DNA of 64,000 bases from Locusta migratoria (taxonomy: Eukaryota > Arthropoda > Insecta > Orthoptera > Acrididae). The translations under genes were made by a program, and so were the position numbers. The stretch is taken from the NCBI GenBank assembly GCA_026315105.1, contig CM048750.1, positions 168,854,549 to 168,918,548 on the forward strand, written 5' to 3'. The notes under the pieces were generated by a model, which was given only the letters and a program-made list of their open reading frames with translations, searched no databases and was not told the DNA's origin. The number at the start of each line of letters is the position of its first letter. Within the stretch, counting starts at the first letter, position 1. Of this stretch, positions 34,156 through 45,190 are shown one piece after another.

Positions 34156-35700
34156 ATCAAGGTATATGCATGAAAACCATTTTTATGCAACTGATTGGCT
34201 GAAATTTTATTCACTTTGTATCATAAAACGTCATTTCAGAAAAATTATTGGCAATTTTATTTTAGTCATTTATTTTTTCAGTTACTTACCCATATCGTTA
34301 ATTCACTCTGATGTTATTGTAAGACCTTTGGAACTATCGCTGGAGCCAAATGCAAATTTAATTCACTAGTTTTAAATTTATTGCTTCAAACATCAAATAA
34401 ACCACTTTAGATTTTTATTTTGTTCTGACTAGTACTCATTTACTTTTTATATAGGACACTCGCATATTTGTATACTAGGATAGGATCCTAACAAGGTAAG
34501 AGCGTGCGAAAAATTACGATGAAAAGAAATTTTAGTTCAAGTGAATGATTATTTTAGACTGGTCCATCCGCATTACAAATCTGAAAGTACGTGACCTTGT
34601 TAAGTATCCCTTGCTGTGGAGGAGCATTTGCGTAATTGCGCAGCTTGAGGTATAACCATCATCAAACGTTGCTCTTGGTATATGGCATAACATTATCTTC
34701 TTAGCGTCGTCAGTCTTTTACTATGTGCCCAGTATTCAATATGAAGATGGAATGGCCATTATTCCAGCATCAGAAACTAATTTAAACACAGTGGTTGAAG
34801 GTAAAATCCTTCACTCTTTCCGTGAGCAGCTGCATCGCTCCCACTTCGTCAGAGACAGAGTCACTAACTGCTCCTCAGCCACGCTGCATGTATCGGTACC
34901 TCTACATGCGCGCCAAAAATTTCCGTTTTCCACGTCTTAAATGGGGAAGCACTTTCTCGTATAACTGCTGTACAACCAAGTAAAACAAAACAAAACAAAA
35001 AAATTTTAATCAACTAATAACCCCGCCATGTTACAAAACTAATATATACAATACAGTATTTACGACCGATAGATCAAAATTTTCACATATCGATTATACA
35101 AAAGTATTAAGCATCAAATAATTCGGAAAAATTAGAATGTACGTACATTAATGTTACAAGTTTACTGCCAATAGCCATTGAAACCTGTCGACATTTCCTG
35201 ATTTTATAAAGTTCTGCCCAATAAGTTTTAATGAAAACTCAAAGTGACTTGCTATCATTACCTTTGAAAAATTCTTGTGTCCACTTTGGAGACGTAAGTC
35301 TCACATTAATGAGTTTAAGGCTCCTCGGAATTTATTCACGCTATAAAGCTTCTAATCCATTTTCGCGACCACTTTTACGTTTCTTCTTGGTAAATCACAG
35401 TATGCGGCTGCTAGTACCACAAAAGCTGAAGTGACTGAGCTGTCCGTATTTGGTGAAAATCGATAAATCCCCGAGAAACACTGGAAAACAATGTATCTGA
35501 GTCACTGGACAAGCAATCTTTCACTAAAGTTGAGTTAACAAAATTTCTACCATTTTTATTCACTTCAAACTAATTTCCGGCTTATTAGGCCATCATAACG
35601 AAACAACTGACTAGCGTCGACAAGAAACGCTAGTTATAAGATTTTTGAACATTTTAGTCAATGATGTACATAAGCAGTAGTTTGAGTAGTTTTCACTTTG
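34156..35700. other. Unassigned DNA with one weak hairpin motif
   Basis: At 35571-35600 (minus) a member with a short GGC/GCC stem precedes GGAAATTAG. An (AAAAC)n-like tract lies at 34981-35000. No gene seen. Confidence 0.35.
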
Positions 35701-35708
35701 ATCTCACG

Positions 35709-36359
35709 GTACAGATGGTGTTCGATAAACTTTCTTATTGTCATTTATTAACATTTGGTTTAGGAAGGCCAAAATTATACCTACACTTTACTCATACTAT
35801 CTAAAATACGTAATATTATTTTAAAATAAATGGTACATATTTTTGTGGGGTCGTGACCTCTCTTGAACCGTAAAAATGACCTCTTGTTACGTTTGCTGTA
35901 CATGAGACATTGCGGTATATATATTGCGTCACATCTGAATATGGTATACTTAATTATACTACGTTATAGTTTTACAATTTTTATATTATTTTAACGTTGG
36001 GTTTTTTGGGGTGAACAAGGTAGGTAAGGTAACTGTGTATATTGATGTAGTAGTAACTTTATTGTCTATAGTCTACAAATTTAAATAAAATTAAAGTGTG
36101 ATGCTCCATATGTTCTTTGATAAGTACCTGGCTGAACTGCATTATTAAAGCATGATAGGGAGGAAGGTATCAGCTATAATTGGTCATTTAGACATTTCAA
36201 AACACAGGTCACGATCCCACAAAAATATGTATATAATTGATTGTAAAAACATATTACGTATCTTAGGTAGCATAAGTAATGTATATAACTTTGACATTTC
36301 ATAGACCAAAAATTAATAAATGACAATAAGCAAGATTATTGAACACCGTCTCTACTGTC
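35709..36359. mobile_element. Fold-back element, about 150-bp arms
   Basis: Arms 35709-35860 and 36207-36359 are inverted copies: 'tattgtcatttatta' against 'taataaatgacaata', 'atatttttgtggg' against 'cccacaaaaatat', 'ggtgttcgataa' against 'ttattgaacacc'. The loop of about 345 bp has no coding sequence. Confidence 0.8.
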
Positions 36360-36464
36360 AGAAGAAAATGAAAACTTCTCCACTAATGTCGCAACCTAAG
36401 CCCGTGTGTTCGTGTACATGTTTGAGTAAAAATTGCAAAATGAAATAACTAGGTTTCTTGTCAT

Positions 36465-36505
36465 TTGTTTCCTGATGAGAGCCCATTCAGCGGAAAACTA
36501 GTTCG
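36465..36505 (+). ncRNA. CTGATGA / GAAA-type motif, uncertain
   Basis: A canonical CTGATGA is followed by 'gagcccattcagcgg' and 'aaaac'. The stem is poor. Included only because it neighbours a fold-back element. Confidence 0.15.
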
Positions 36506-36579
36506 AAATTAATTTAAACAAAATATAAGAAAAAAACAGTCTTTTTTTTTTCTTTAACACGAAATATGGAATTGCTGTA

Positions 36580-36780
36580 CATGATTAGATTAGATTACAT
36601 ATAGTTTTCGTCGCAGTAGAACCAAATTGAGTAAATCCTCTTGGATGTAGAACATGTCAGAACAAAATAGTAGAACATGTCAGAACAAAATACACAATAA
36701 ATACTTACAAACTGAGAGCATGTGTGTTAATGTACGTTCCACAGATCCCAAATTTAATTACCCTTTTGGGCGTGGAATTG
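36580..36780 (-). mobile_element. LINE 3' end fragment, (TAATC)-tail family
   Basis: Begins with 'gattagattagatta' and 'gaacatgtcag', matching the left end of the LINE at 51219-52511. The piece 'tagaacatgtcagaacaaaat' is present twice in tandem. Truncated. Confidence 0.6.
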
Positions 36781-38460
36781 GCCAGAAAAAACAATTATCT
36801 TAGGAATATTTGCATTTTAAAGGACATAAAACGTATTACTACATACTAAAGTTCATGTTATAATTCTTAGGATTTTATTTTCATTTTTTATATAAAGGTA
36901 TATAAAAACGTTGCAGACGCGTAGGTAATTGAAAAAGTAGACAAAATGACACGCAATATGTGGGTGGCATATGTTGTGCACCATGTGCATTGGATTTGTC
37001 TGTATGGGAACGTTCATTCAATCGCTATAGGCAATTATTCCTGCTAGGTCAAACTGATAGGCGCAATATAAACGCTCACTGTCATCTATGAGGCATGCGT
37101 AAGCTACTTACGCTAAACAACCTCACCTAAGAATAATTCCAGTCCATCCGTTCCCATTAATACAGCGCTTTCAGACGGTACTACTGGCGCCAGTGATGTG
37201 CGCCTGCACCTGAATGCTTGTCGTGTACATCTCCCGACAGCGCAAACCCGATGAAACATTTCAGCTCGTTTGGATTCCTCTTCCAGGGTGTTGTATTTTT
37301 GGTGGCCAGTGCTGTATTTTAGCCGGAGCACTTTTTTTTTTTTTCTTTTGTTGCAAGAGAAAAAGTGTCTGATACACATGTGTGTGTGAAAATGACGTTT
37401 CATAAAAGCCAGTGTGTTACCCTTTCAGTGCACAACGGACTTAGCTGTCAGAATTCCAAATTAAAGGGTGTGACACGTTCCACCGAAAAAGCGTCGTCTG
37501 TAAATGAAATCTGTAGCTGCCATAATGAGTTTCTTTTTATTCGTAAAAGTTCGCATACGGCTAAGATTACTTTTTAAAGTCTACATTATAAATCTCTTTA
37601 TGAAAAATTTCGTTAGTATTTAGTATACCATCCAAAAGTTGTTCATTTCAAAATGAAACACTACGGATACGATATTCTATAATCGACGCAGTTCTCTTCT
37701 GGAAGATGACAGCTTACTACTACATTAAGAGAAGATTATAAAATTAGAATTTCGTTTATGCATTAAGCTGTTTGAAATCTTATGTACGTACATGAGTAAA
37801 AATATGTGACGACCAATGCTTAAACTATTATCTTATATCTTTTCTGTATCTGTATCATTAGAAACATGCTTACATTTAACAACTTTTTAAATTATTTTTC
37901 TTTGATTTTTAAATGTTTTATACTTCATCTGATCGTAAAAGTCTATGTTCTTCACAATATGCTTAGCTTTTGTTATATTATACCCTTGAACTACTAACAA
38001 AATGGTATTGTTTTAATAATATTGAGTCTTAGTTCTGTTTTAATGTATTTTTAGTCTGGAAGCTAAATCTACTATGGTTATCTTAGATAAGCGTACATGT
38101 GAATGTTTGGCTCACACTTTTCCAAGACATGGTATAGTAGTGAATTTCTATTATATATACAAGTCCCTTCTTTCTTGAGTTTAATCTTTAACTTTTTTGC
38201 ATCCAATTTAGTATTTTGTTCATAGTACCTGTTATTCAATTGTGATGGGTATTTTTTGTTCGTCTACGCAACTGCAAATAAGATGAGATTTTTTTCACCA
38301 GACGCGTTTTGCGTTAATGATGATAGAACATCTATAGTTGTCTGTAATGATATATGTCTACAGTTTGTTTTGTTTCTTGGATTTGTACAGTGTGTTGTTG
38401 TGTTTTCAACACAGCATTTGAAAATTTTATTTATTTTTTGGGGGGTTAGTGGCAGGGCAA
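36781..38460. other. Unassigned AT-rich DNA
   Basis: No recognisable feature; the small open frames near 37.1-37.6 kb and 38.3 kb have no motif. Confidence 0.35.
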
Positions 38461-39265
38461 ATATGAGTGAATAGTGGTGGTAAAGTGGTAATTAGTGGCA
38501 TTTAGAGTGAGATGGAAGACAAGAGTGAGTGGCAGGAAGTGGAGTGATGCTTGGAAAGGAGGGGGGTGGGCTTTTAATGTAAGCTAATGGACATTAATTT
38601 TATTTTTAATATTTTGTGTAAGTACAGTGAAGGAGCAATTATGAGTGGGGAGCTATTGCAATTATGAGTGTTGAGTGTTTCTCTGTGTGGGTGGGGTGGT
38701 GGAAATGACTGGACAGTAAATGTGTAAAAGTAATATTGTGAATAGTGGAATGTAGAGTGAGATGTGGGATAACAGTGGGGAGCAAGAGGTGGGTTTATGG
38801 TTGAGGGGGGGGGGGGGGGGGCTAGATTTTTACTGAGTTGGGTATGAAGCAAAAGAGTACTAATGAAGTTCAAAAATCTGAGTAGTGAATGTTTGTGTGG
38901 AGGGAGCTGAAAAGATGAGTTGGATAGTGGGTGTAATGTTTTAAATAGTGGGATGTAGCGTGGTATGTGGGACACAAGTGAGGAGCATATAACTGTAAGT
39001 TATGTTGGGAAGGGGTGACTGAATATGTGCTTCTAGTTGAATGTAGAGTGTGTTGTGGGACAACTGTGAGGAGAACAAAGTTAAGTTATTGTCTGAGCGA
39101 GAGGGAAGCATTGGGATTTTTGTTTTGATATGAGTGACATGTTTTGAATCTCTCATGTTTGGGTGAGGGGGTTATATGATTGAGTATTAGGTGTATAGTG
39201 GTGAATAGTGGGATGTAAGATGAGACGAAAGAGTAGAGTGAAAGGGTGATGGGCAAGAACTGGAG
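38461..39265. repeat. G/T-rich degenerate tandem region
   Basis: Words such as 'gtgaatagtgggatgtagagtgagatgtgggaca' recur in degraded form near 38470, 38730, 38940, 39035 and 39200. The plus strand contains very little C. A pure run of Gs lies at about 38804-38821. The 133-residue minus frame (38574-38975) is an artefact of this composition. Confidence 0.6.
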
Positions 39266-39610
39266 ACATTTGTGTGATTTTTGTATTATTTTATAGTCTT
39301 TGGCTTCTAATATTTATTTGGACATTCAGTAACTGTTGGTTGTGATAATGCTTTGTATATGTGGACGTTTCCTTGGAAATGGAGGAGCTGTTTGTCTCTA
39401 CTGATTAATTTGATTTTCACATGTTTTTCTATAGAGCTGGCTGGGCCCATGGTGGTATGGTTTAAGGTGCTCAGCAAATGTTGCGTGTTTTGTTCCATAC
39501 TTCCAAGCTCTAATGTGTTCTTCATATTACGACTGGAACAAAACTGTAGACTGATATGCGTTACAAATACACAACCTCACAAAACCACGGAGACTCCTCA
39601 TACACTTCTG
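39266..39610. other. Unassigned DNA
   Basis: Nothing recognised except that Tc1-like sequence begins nearby. Confidence 0.3.
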
Positions 39611-39619
39611 GAAAATGAA

Positions 39620-40360
39620 GAAAGAACATCATGAATTTGTCGATCCAGCAGAGGGAAATTTTATTGACACATTCTTGAGGAAGTATACAACTCACGATCA
39701 CACAGAAAGAGCCCTACGAACGTGAGTACGGTCGCCAGAGTTTGCGCTATGTCGGCGCTAGTACCGTGTATGCTTTCCTTTTGCAGCGATGCAAGCTGCA
39801 TTTCTCCCACGGAGACGATCGTAGAGGTGCCGAATGTCGTCTTGTCGATTGGCCTGCCATGCAGTTTGCACCTGGTGCCTCTGTTGGGCCAGATTTCATG
39901 CTGCTCGTAGAGACCGCGCAGGATGAAGTTTCATCTGGTCTCAAGCATGCCCAGGGATGGGGGACACCTTCCCTGGAACCACGCTGGCCAGGATAGTTGA
40001 CGTACGCCTTAAAGAGCACGTTGGTTGGTACGGGATACATGTGGACGTGTATTGTCCTGTTGGAAAAGCATATCGCCTTGTTGGTGCATGAACGGTAGCA
40101 AGATGAGTTGAATGATGGTTTCACTGTGCCGGTGTCGATCAGCAGACGGGAACGGTCAGTATAGGTCATTGCTGCCCACACCATGACGCCGGACGTCGGC
40201 TCCTTGAGCCTCTGTCATATAAACGCCAGACTTTCGCGCTATCCATGCACGTCGCCACACACGGGTACGATCGTTATTGGCACCGAGACAGAAGCGACTC
40301 TCAGCAAATAAGACGACATGTCTCAATTCTTCCTTCCATAAACGCCAATCGCGACACCAC
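39620..40360 (-). pseudogene. Tc1-like transposase pseudogene (minus copy)
   Basis: Minus-strand reading from 40360 gives ESRFCLGANNDRTRVW (first catalytic aspartate lost to A-E-S in place of D-E-S), then a frameshifted middle, ILLPFMHQQGDMLFQQDN and TRPHVSRTN (second catalytic block), and degenerate text to about 39750. Stops and frameshifts break it. The host element continues on the right of the hAT-like insertion at 42087-42133 ('ggaggcgggct' text). Known Tc1 family enzymes insert at TA. Confidence 0.7.
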
Positions 40361-42078
40361 CAGTGGCGGATTTAAAAATTTTGCGCCCTAGGTACACCAT
40401 ATTATGTGCGCCTTCCCATCCCAAAAAAAACATGTTTTAAGTAATAACTATTACCCGACCAGTTCACAATTTCCGTTTTGGCTGGGAGCTATTTCCGTAC
40501 TCTGCTATTCGTTGTTCTGAAGGACACATCAGCGGTCTAGTCGCACTCAATCAAAGTGTAATATTGTTCCTGAACTGTACTTGGTGTAAAGCAGCGGATA
40601 AAACAAACTTAAAGCTGCATTGTGTTAACACATTCTTCTGTCGAAAGACAACAGAAATGAACACAAGGAAAATAACTTTTCTTTTATGCCCTAAAAATTC
40701 AGCAGAAAGTGTAGGAGACAACTGATTTTTGTTATACATTACTTTTTATATACTCTTTTACACGAAACGGTTGAAAATCAAAATAAAAACTTGTGTCACG
40801 ATCTAAAAATTGAAGCTAGCATGTCATACATTACAAATTAATACGTATTTTTACAGAGATACGTTCAACATTAGAACTAAACTGTAGGTTTACGATCAAA
40901 TAACTTGAATGTCAGCAGATAAAGAAAACATTCGGTATTAATACGTGAATCTAGAGGAAAGCGTAACAAATGGAGATGAATTAGAGGTTTTGGTGCACGA
41001 CGAACAAACACAGAACTGGGTTTGCCATTACATAATTTTACAGACTAGTGTGGAAAAATCAAATTTGTTTTATAATCTAATAGTTAACGTGAAAGCATTA
41101 GGGTCTGTGTAGCTATATGCTACATAATACGTGTACACAGGACCTTTAATTCATGTACTGCAACTACTGGTCTTACGATACCTAACAGTATTAGCAAAAC
41201 TTTTACATATTTATCGACAGAACTGAACTACGTTATTTGTTAACACTTTTTCATCTGGGCGTACTCTTCGATAAGTTATACTTCCGCGATTACTATACAT
41301 TTCAGCAGACGCCAAGAATATGCTTCGGTTGTAATAAATGTACTACAGTATCAGTATGACTTGACTGTACAGCTCCGAGCGTCCTGGGTCATTCGGGTAT
41401 TGTCAGACGCCTTCGGTCACGTCTGCACGTAAACGAGGCTTTGTTCGGCTTTCTGCCACCGGCAGTTGTAAAATAAACAGGTAATACGTAGTTTGTAAAT
41501 CCAGTGAATGTGCCCTAAGTTGTAACAAAAATTATATTATAATCTTGAATTTTTAAAACTAGTATGAATTAAAAAAAACTAATGTTTGCGACTGGCTTTG
41601 AGGACAGAAAACTCGTTGATCATATCTTCGTAGTTCAGACGGTTATGAGTAAACAATGTATATATCCAAGCCTATATTGTCGAATTTCGTTCTTAGGGTT
41701 AAAAATGTTCAAATGTTTGTATAGCTTATGGGACTTAACTACGAGGTCATCAGTCCCTAAACTTACAAACTACTTATGAACTAGCTAACACTAAGAACGG
41801 CACAAATATCCATGCCCGAGGAGGGATTCAAACCCCCAGACCGTAGTGGCCGTGCAGACCATGACTGATGCGTCGCAGTCCCCTCGAACACTGCGGCGGG
41901 CTTTTAGGGTTATTTAAACTAGTGAGTTGTTTAACAATAATAAAAAAATTCTCGTTTGTAAGCGCAGCTATTTTAAAACGTAAAAGGTTAAAATCAGTAC
42001 AGAGCAAAAAATGCCGTCCCCCTTAACTAGTCGCCCCTAGGCCCGAGCCTAGTGTGCCTATATGGAAATCCGCCACTG
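40361..42078. mobile_element. hAT-like non-autonomous element, 8-bp TSD
   Basis: Ends are inverted: 'cagtggcggatttaaaaatt' at 40361 and 'aaatccgccactg' ending at 42078, with further inner similarity around 'gcgccctagg'/'gcccctaggc'. Flanks 'gacaccac' (40353-40360) and 'gacactac' (42079-42086) form an 8-bp TSD with one mismatch, as expected for hAT transposons. The 1.7-kb interior has no transposase remnant I can recognise and contains a SINE at 41701-41901. Confidence 0.75.
41701..41901 (-). mobile_element. tRNA-derived SINE, CAAATG-tail family
   Basis: Full-length minus copy inside the hAT-like element. 'ttagggtt' at 41693-41700 and 41904-41911 is an 8-bp TSD (10 bp with one mismatch). Confidence 0.9.
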
Positions 42079-42133
42079 GACACTACTGGAGGCGGGCTAA
42101 ATGACGTCGTGTGGAGCGGAAGACGCCTCAATA

Positions 42134-42570
42134 GTACGGATTATCGTGCATCATGGTGTGTGGAACCATATTGTACACAGGCCTTTCTCCTTGGGTGCTC
42201 ATCAAGGCAACATTGAACAGTATACGGTACACTAAAGCCATCATTCAGTCAATCGTGCTACCGTTCATTCACCAACAAGGCGATATGCTTCTCCAACAGG
42301 TCAATGCACGTCCACATGTATCCCGTACTACTTGAACGTGGTCTTCAAGGTGTATGTCAACTACCCTGGCCAGCACGATCACAAAATCAGTCCCCCATTG
42401 AGCATGTTCGGGAGCAGATGAAACGTCATCTTCCACGGACTGGACGACTGGCACCATATCTGGTCCAGCTGAGGCATCTGGAGGAAACTGCATGGAAGCC
42501 ATCCCGCAAGAGTACATTCGGCACCTCTACGATCGTATCCATGGGAGAACTGCAGCCTGCCCCTGAAGGA
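42134..42570 (+). pseudogene. Tc1-like transposase pseudogene (plus copy)
   Basis: Plus-strand text matches the complement of 39750-40130. It reads VLPFIHQQGDMLLQQVNARPHVSRTT (second catalytic block with D changed to V), then PWPARSQNQSPIEHV (third block, D eroded) in a shifted frame. It lies head to head with the minus copy, so the two make an inverted duplication split by the hAT-like element. Confidence 0.7.
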
Positions 42571-42599
42571 GGGTATACACGGTGTGGAGAACTGATAAA

Positions 42600-42684
42600 T
42601 GCCGTCCTTGATTCAGTAACTTTTATTATATCTTTGATTTGTTGATAAACTGATGTTGTGTAATCTCTGTGATATGTGTGTGTT
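42600..42684 (+). repeat. 85-bp direct repeat, first copy
   Basis: 'gccgtccttgattcagtaac' to 'gatatgtgtgtgtt'. The second copy is at 43078-43162. The pair brackets the BEL/Pao integrase fragment. Confidence 0.85.
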
Positions 42685-42734
42685 CACTGGGAGAGAAACT
42701 TAACACACTGCCAACCTGACCTGAGCCACCAATA

Positions 42735-43089
42735 GTGACAAATTTGAATAGGGAGTTCAGGCTCTGTCAGAAAATAGCGGAAGATTTCTGGAAGCGCTGG
42801 AGCAAGGAGTATCTCATACTCTTGCGCAACTTCCATCAAGTCAAACATCCAAACGGAGGACTGGTGAAGATCCGAGTCGGTGACATCGTTCTTCTGCAAG
42901 AAGAGGTTCTTCCACGCAACATGTGGAAGAATGCAAGAGTGCAGGAGCTGAAGAAACGAAGAGATTGAGTCCCATGCACAGCCATCCTTGTCACTGCCGA
43001 TGGAAGGTGCCTCACCAGACCTGTACAGCTGGTCCTACCTGTGGAGGTAGACCAGGGTCGGGAGGATGTGGAGAAGTGCCGTCCTTGAT
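42735..43089 (+). pseudogene. BEL/Pao integrase C-terminal fragment
   Basis: Reads FRLCQKIAEDFWKRWSKEYL, then VKIRVGDIVLLQEEVLPRNMW (the C-terminal domain that follows the integrase core in BEL/Pao elements), then after an in-frame TGA at 42966-42968 continues VPCTAILVTADGRCLTRPV and ends at a stop near 43087. The TGA replaces the usual D-G glycine codon. The catalytic integrase core, protease and reverse transcriptase are absent. Inactive fragment of an LTR retrotransposon. Confidence 0.8.
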
Positions 43090-43162
43090 CCTGTGACTCG
43101 TATTATATCTTTGATTTGTTGATAAACTGAAGTTGTATAATCTCTGTGATATGTGTGTGTTC
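43078..43162 (+). repeat. 85-bp direct repeat, second copy
   Basis: Immediately follows the integrase remnant, overlapping its last codons, and matches 42600-42684 with a few differences. In an intact element this would be the start of the 3' untranslated region; how the first copy came to lie upstream is unclear (tandem duplication or unequal exchange). Confidence 0.85.
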
Positions 43163-43327
43163 TGTGCTAATCAAGTTGTTGTACGTTACGTGACGTTAAA
43201 ATCACTGCTCTAATGGTTCTCACAACACACGGTACTAAAGCGGACAATGTGCAAGCTGTGATGGCTGTACTCACGCGCGTATTGCTCTGTCCTTGTGATC
43301 GTATGTTGTGTATATTCTCAACAAGGT

Positions 43328-43765
43328 TGTGGTGTCGCACAAGTCTAAACTGCGCGCCACCTACTTACGCCGCGTGCCGCCATGCACGCACGGCGCGGCA
43401 TTTTTACGGCGTCAGCCACGAGCGCCCTATGCTGCTATCCCCGCTCGTGGCCACCACTGAACGACATCGTTCACTTGGGACTGAGTTAGGAACCAGTAAA
43501 GACTTCGGAATCCGATAGGCACCAGTGAAGACTTGGCTATCAGTTAGGCACTAGGCAGGACTCTAGCTCAACTATGTATCAACATTCTGCAGTACTAGGT
43601 AAAAGTTAAGTATTGTTTAAATTCTGTGCAATATATATCTCGTTCTAATTTACTCTAGTGTTTCTAGTTTCTGCTGTCCCACTGGCTGGTCATATCCGTA
43701 CCTGCACAAGCGTGCATCCATTATTCCTGTGTCGGTCTCTTCCTACTCGGCCACCGACACCTACA
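43328..43765 (+). mobile_element. LTR of a gypsy-type element, probable
   Basis: Begins 'tgtggtgtcg' and ends 'cgacacctaca', short inverted ends with TG...CA. A TATA-like 'aatatatatc' is at about 43631. Downstream 'aaaagcggcgacgaggctgg' resembles the leader after a gypsy 5' LTR. The internal part is cut by the LINE at 43877. It may be unrelated to the BEL fragment on its left. Confidence 0.5.
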
Positions 43766-43876
43766 ACGGAAACGAGACACAAAAGCGGCGACGAGGCTGG
43801 GACACAAAGAAGGTGTCAATAAAATTTCCCTCTGCTGGGTCGACGAATTCATAGTGTTCCTTCTTTCATTTTCCAG

Positions 43877-44882
43877 GAGTGTATGAAAACAACTATTTAC
43901 AACTTGTACAAAAACCAGACAGCGGTTGTCAGAGTTGAAGGGCATGAAAGGGATGCAGTGGTTGGAAAGGGAGTAAGACAGGGTTGTAGTCTTTCTCCAT
44001 TGTTATTCAATTTGTACATTGAGCAAGCTATAAAGGAAAGCAAGGATAAATTTGGAGAAGGAATTAAAGTTCAGGGTGAAGAATTAAAAACATTGCGTTT
44101 TGCCGACGACATAGTAATTCTGTCAGATGCAGCAAAGGACCTGGAAGAGCAATTGAACGGAATGGACAGTGTGCTCAAAGGGGCATATAAGACGAACATT
44201 AGCAAGAGCAAAACTAGGGTAATGGAGTGCAGTGTAAGAAAATCAGGTGATGCTGAAGGAATTAGATTGGGAAACGAAGCGATAAAGGAGGTAGATGAGT
44301 TTTGTTACTTGGGCAGTAAAATAACAAATGATGGTCGCAGTACAGAGGATATAAAATGCAGAATGGCAATGGGTAGAAAAGCGTTCTTGAAAAAGAGAAA
44401 TTTGTTAACATCGAATATTGATTTAAGCCTAAGGAAATCCTTTCTGAAGGCATTTGTATGGAGTGTTGTCTTGTATGGGAGTGAGACATGGACGATAAAC
44501 AGTGCTGACAGGAAGAGGATTGAGGCTTTTGAAATATGGTGCTACAGAAGAATGCTGAAGATTAGGTGGGTGGATCGCGTAACTAATGAGGAGGTACTGA
44601 ACAGAATTGGGGAGAAAAGAAATTTCTGGCATAGCTTGACTAAAAGAAGGGATAGATTGGTAGGACACATTCTTAGACACATCAAGGAATTGTGAATTTA
44701 GCGTTGGAGGGAAGTGTGTGGGGTAAAAACCGCAGAGGAAGACCAAGAAATGGATACAGTAAGCAGATTCAGACAGATGTAGGGTGCCGTTCTTATGTGG
44801 AGATGAAGAGGCTTGCTCAGGACAGGGTATTGTGGAGAGCTGTATCAAACCAGTCTCCGGACTGAAGACCACAACAACAACA
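43877..44882 (+). mobile_element. RTE-like LINE, copy C (best preserved)
   Basis: 5'-truncated copy ending in 'gaccacaacaacaacat', the (ACA)n tail shared with copies A and B. It is the reference for the other two in this window. Confidence 0.9.
43883..44865 (+). pseudogene. RTE reverse transcriptase fragment, one late frameshift
   Basis: A 270-residue open frame (43883-44695) lacks the endonuclease and RT fingers. It holds VRQGCSLSPLLFNLYIE (residues 31-47, motif B) and LRFADDIVIL (71-80; catalytic F-A-D-D intact), then the thumb and C-terminal block LYGSETWTINS and LNRIGEKRNFWHSL. Near 44680 a small indel ends the frame at a TGA; the same protein continues in another frame as NLALEGSVWGKNRRGRPR to a stop near 44865. 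Close to intact within what is left, so this insertion may be fairly recent. The ATG at 43883 is internal methionine, not the true start. Confidence 0.9.
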
Positions 44883-45004
44883 TGTAAAGAAGAAGAAGTA
44901 TTGGCAAAGAAATTGAGTTCTCGTTGGAGATTACTTTCATTTATATAATTTAAAAAAAATGATCTCTCTTCATAAATGGTAACGGGCGAGGTTGACCTGT
45001 GCAG

Positions 45005-45190
45005 CACATAGGACTTGAAGGCCGCGAGGCGAGGCTTTAAAGCGGGCGCTACCTGCGCGCAGCCGCCGCCCCCGCCCCCGCCGCCCCCGCCGCCCCTACC
45101 GCCCCCGCCGCCCCGCCGCCGGACACGCGGCGCGACGCCAGAGCGACGGCGGGCGTCGGTCGGGCAGCTGTGCAACATGTGGCTCCTCCG
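45005..45190 (+). promoter_or_regulatory. CpG-rich block, candidate gene promoter and 5' UTR
   Basis: Abrupt GC and CpG enrichment with (CCG/CCC)n runs at 45060-45120, then balanced GC text up to an ATG at 45177. No TATA box is obvious. Such blocks often mark insect promoters, but GC-rich repeats could give the same picture. Confidence 0.35.
45177..45190 (+). CDS. Candidate first coding exon (five codons plus donor)
   Basis: 'caacATG' has A at -3, a good insect start context. The frame reads M-W-L-L-R (last codon split) and stops at a strong 5' splice site, CG|GTAAGG at 45191. Initiating peptides like MWLLR are common at the start of signal peptides. The rest of the gene would lie to the right, past a long intron, and I cannot identify a second exon in the window, so no function can be given. 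Grasshopper introns of tens of kilobases make this arrangement possible. Confidence 0.3.

Noticed and set aside
38574..38975. 133-residue minus frame rich in Pro, His and Ser
   Set aside because: Composition artefact of the G/T-rich strand.
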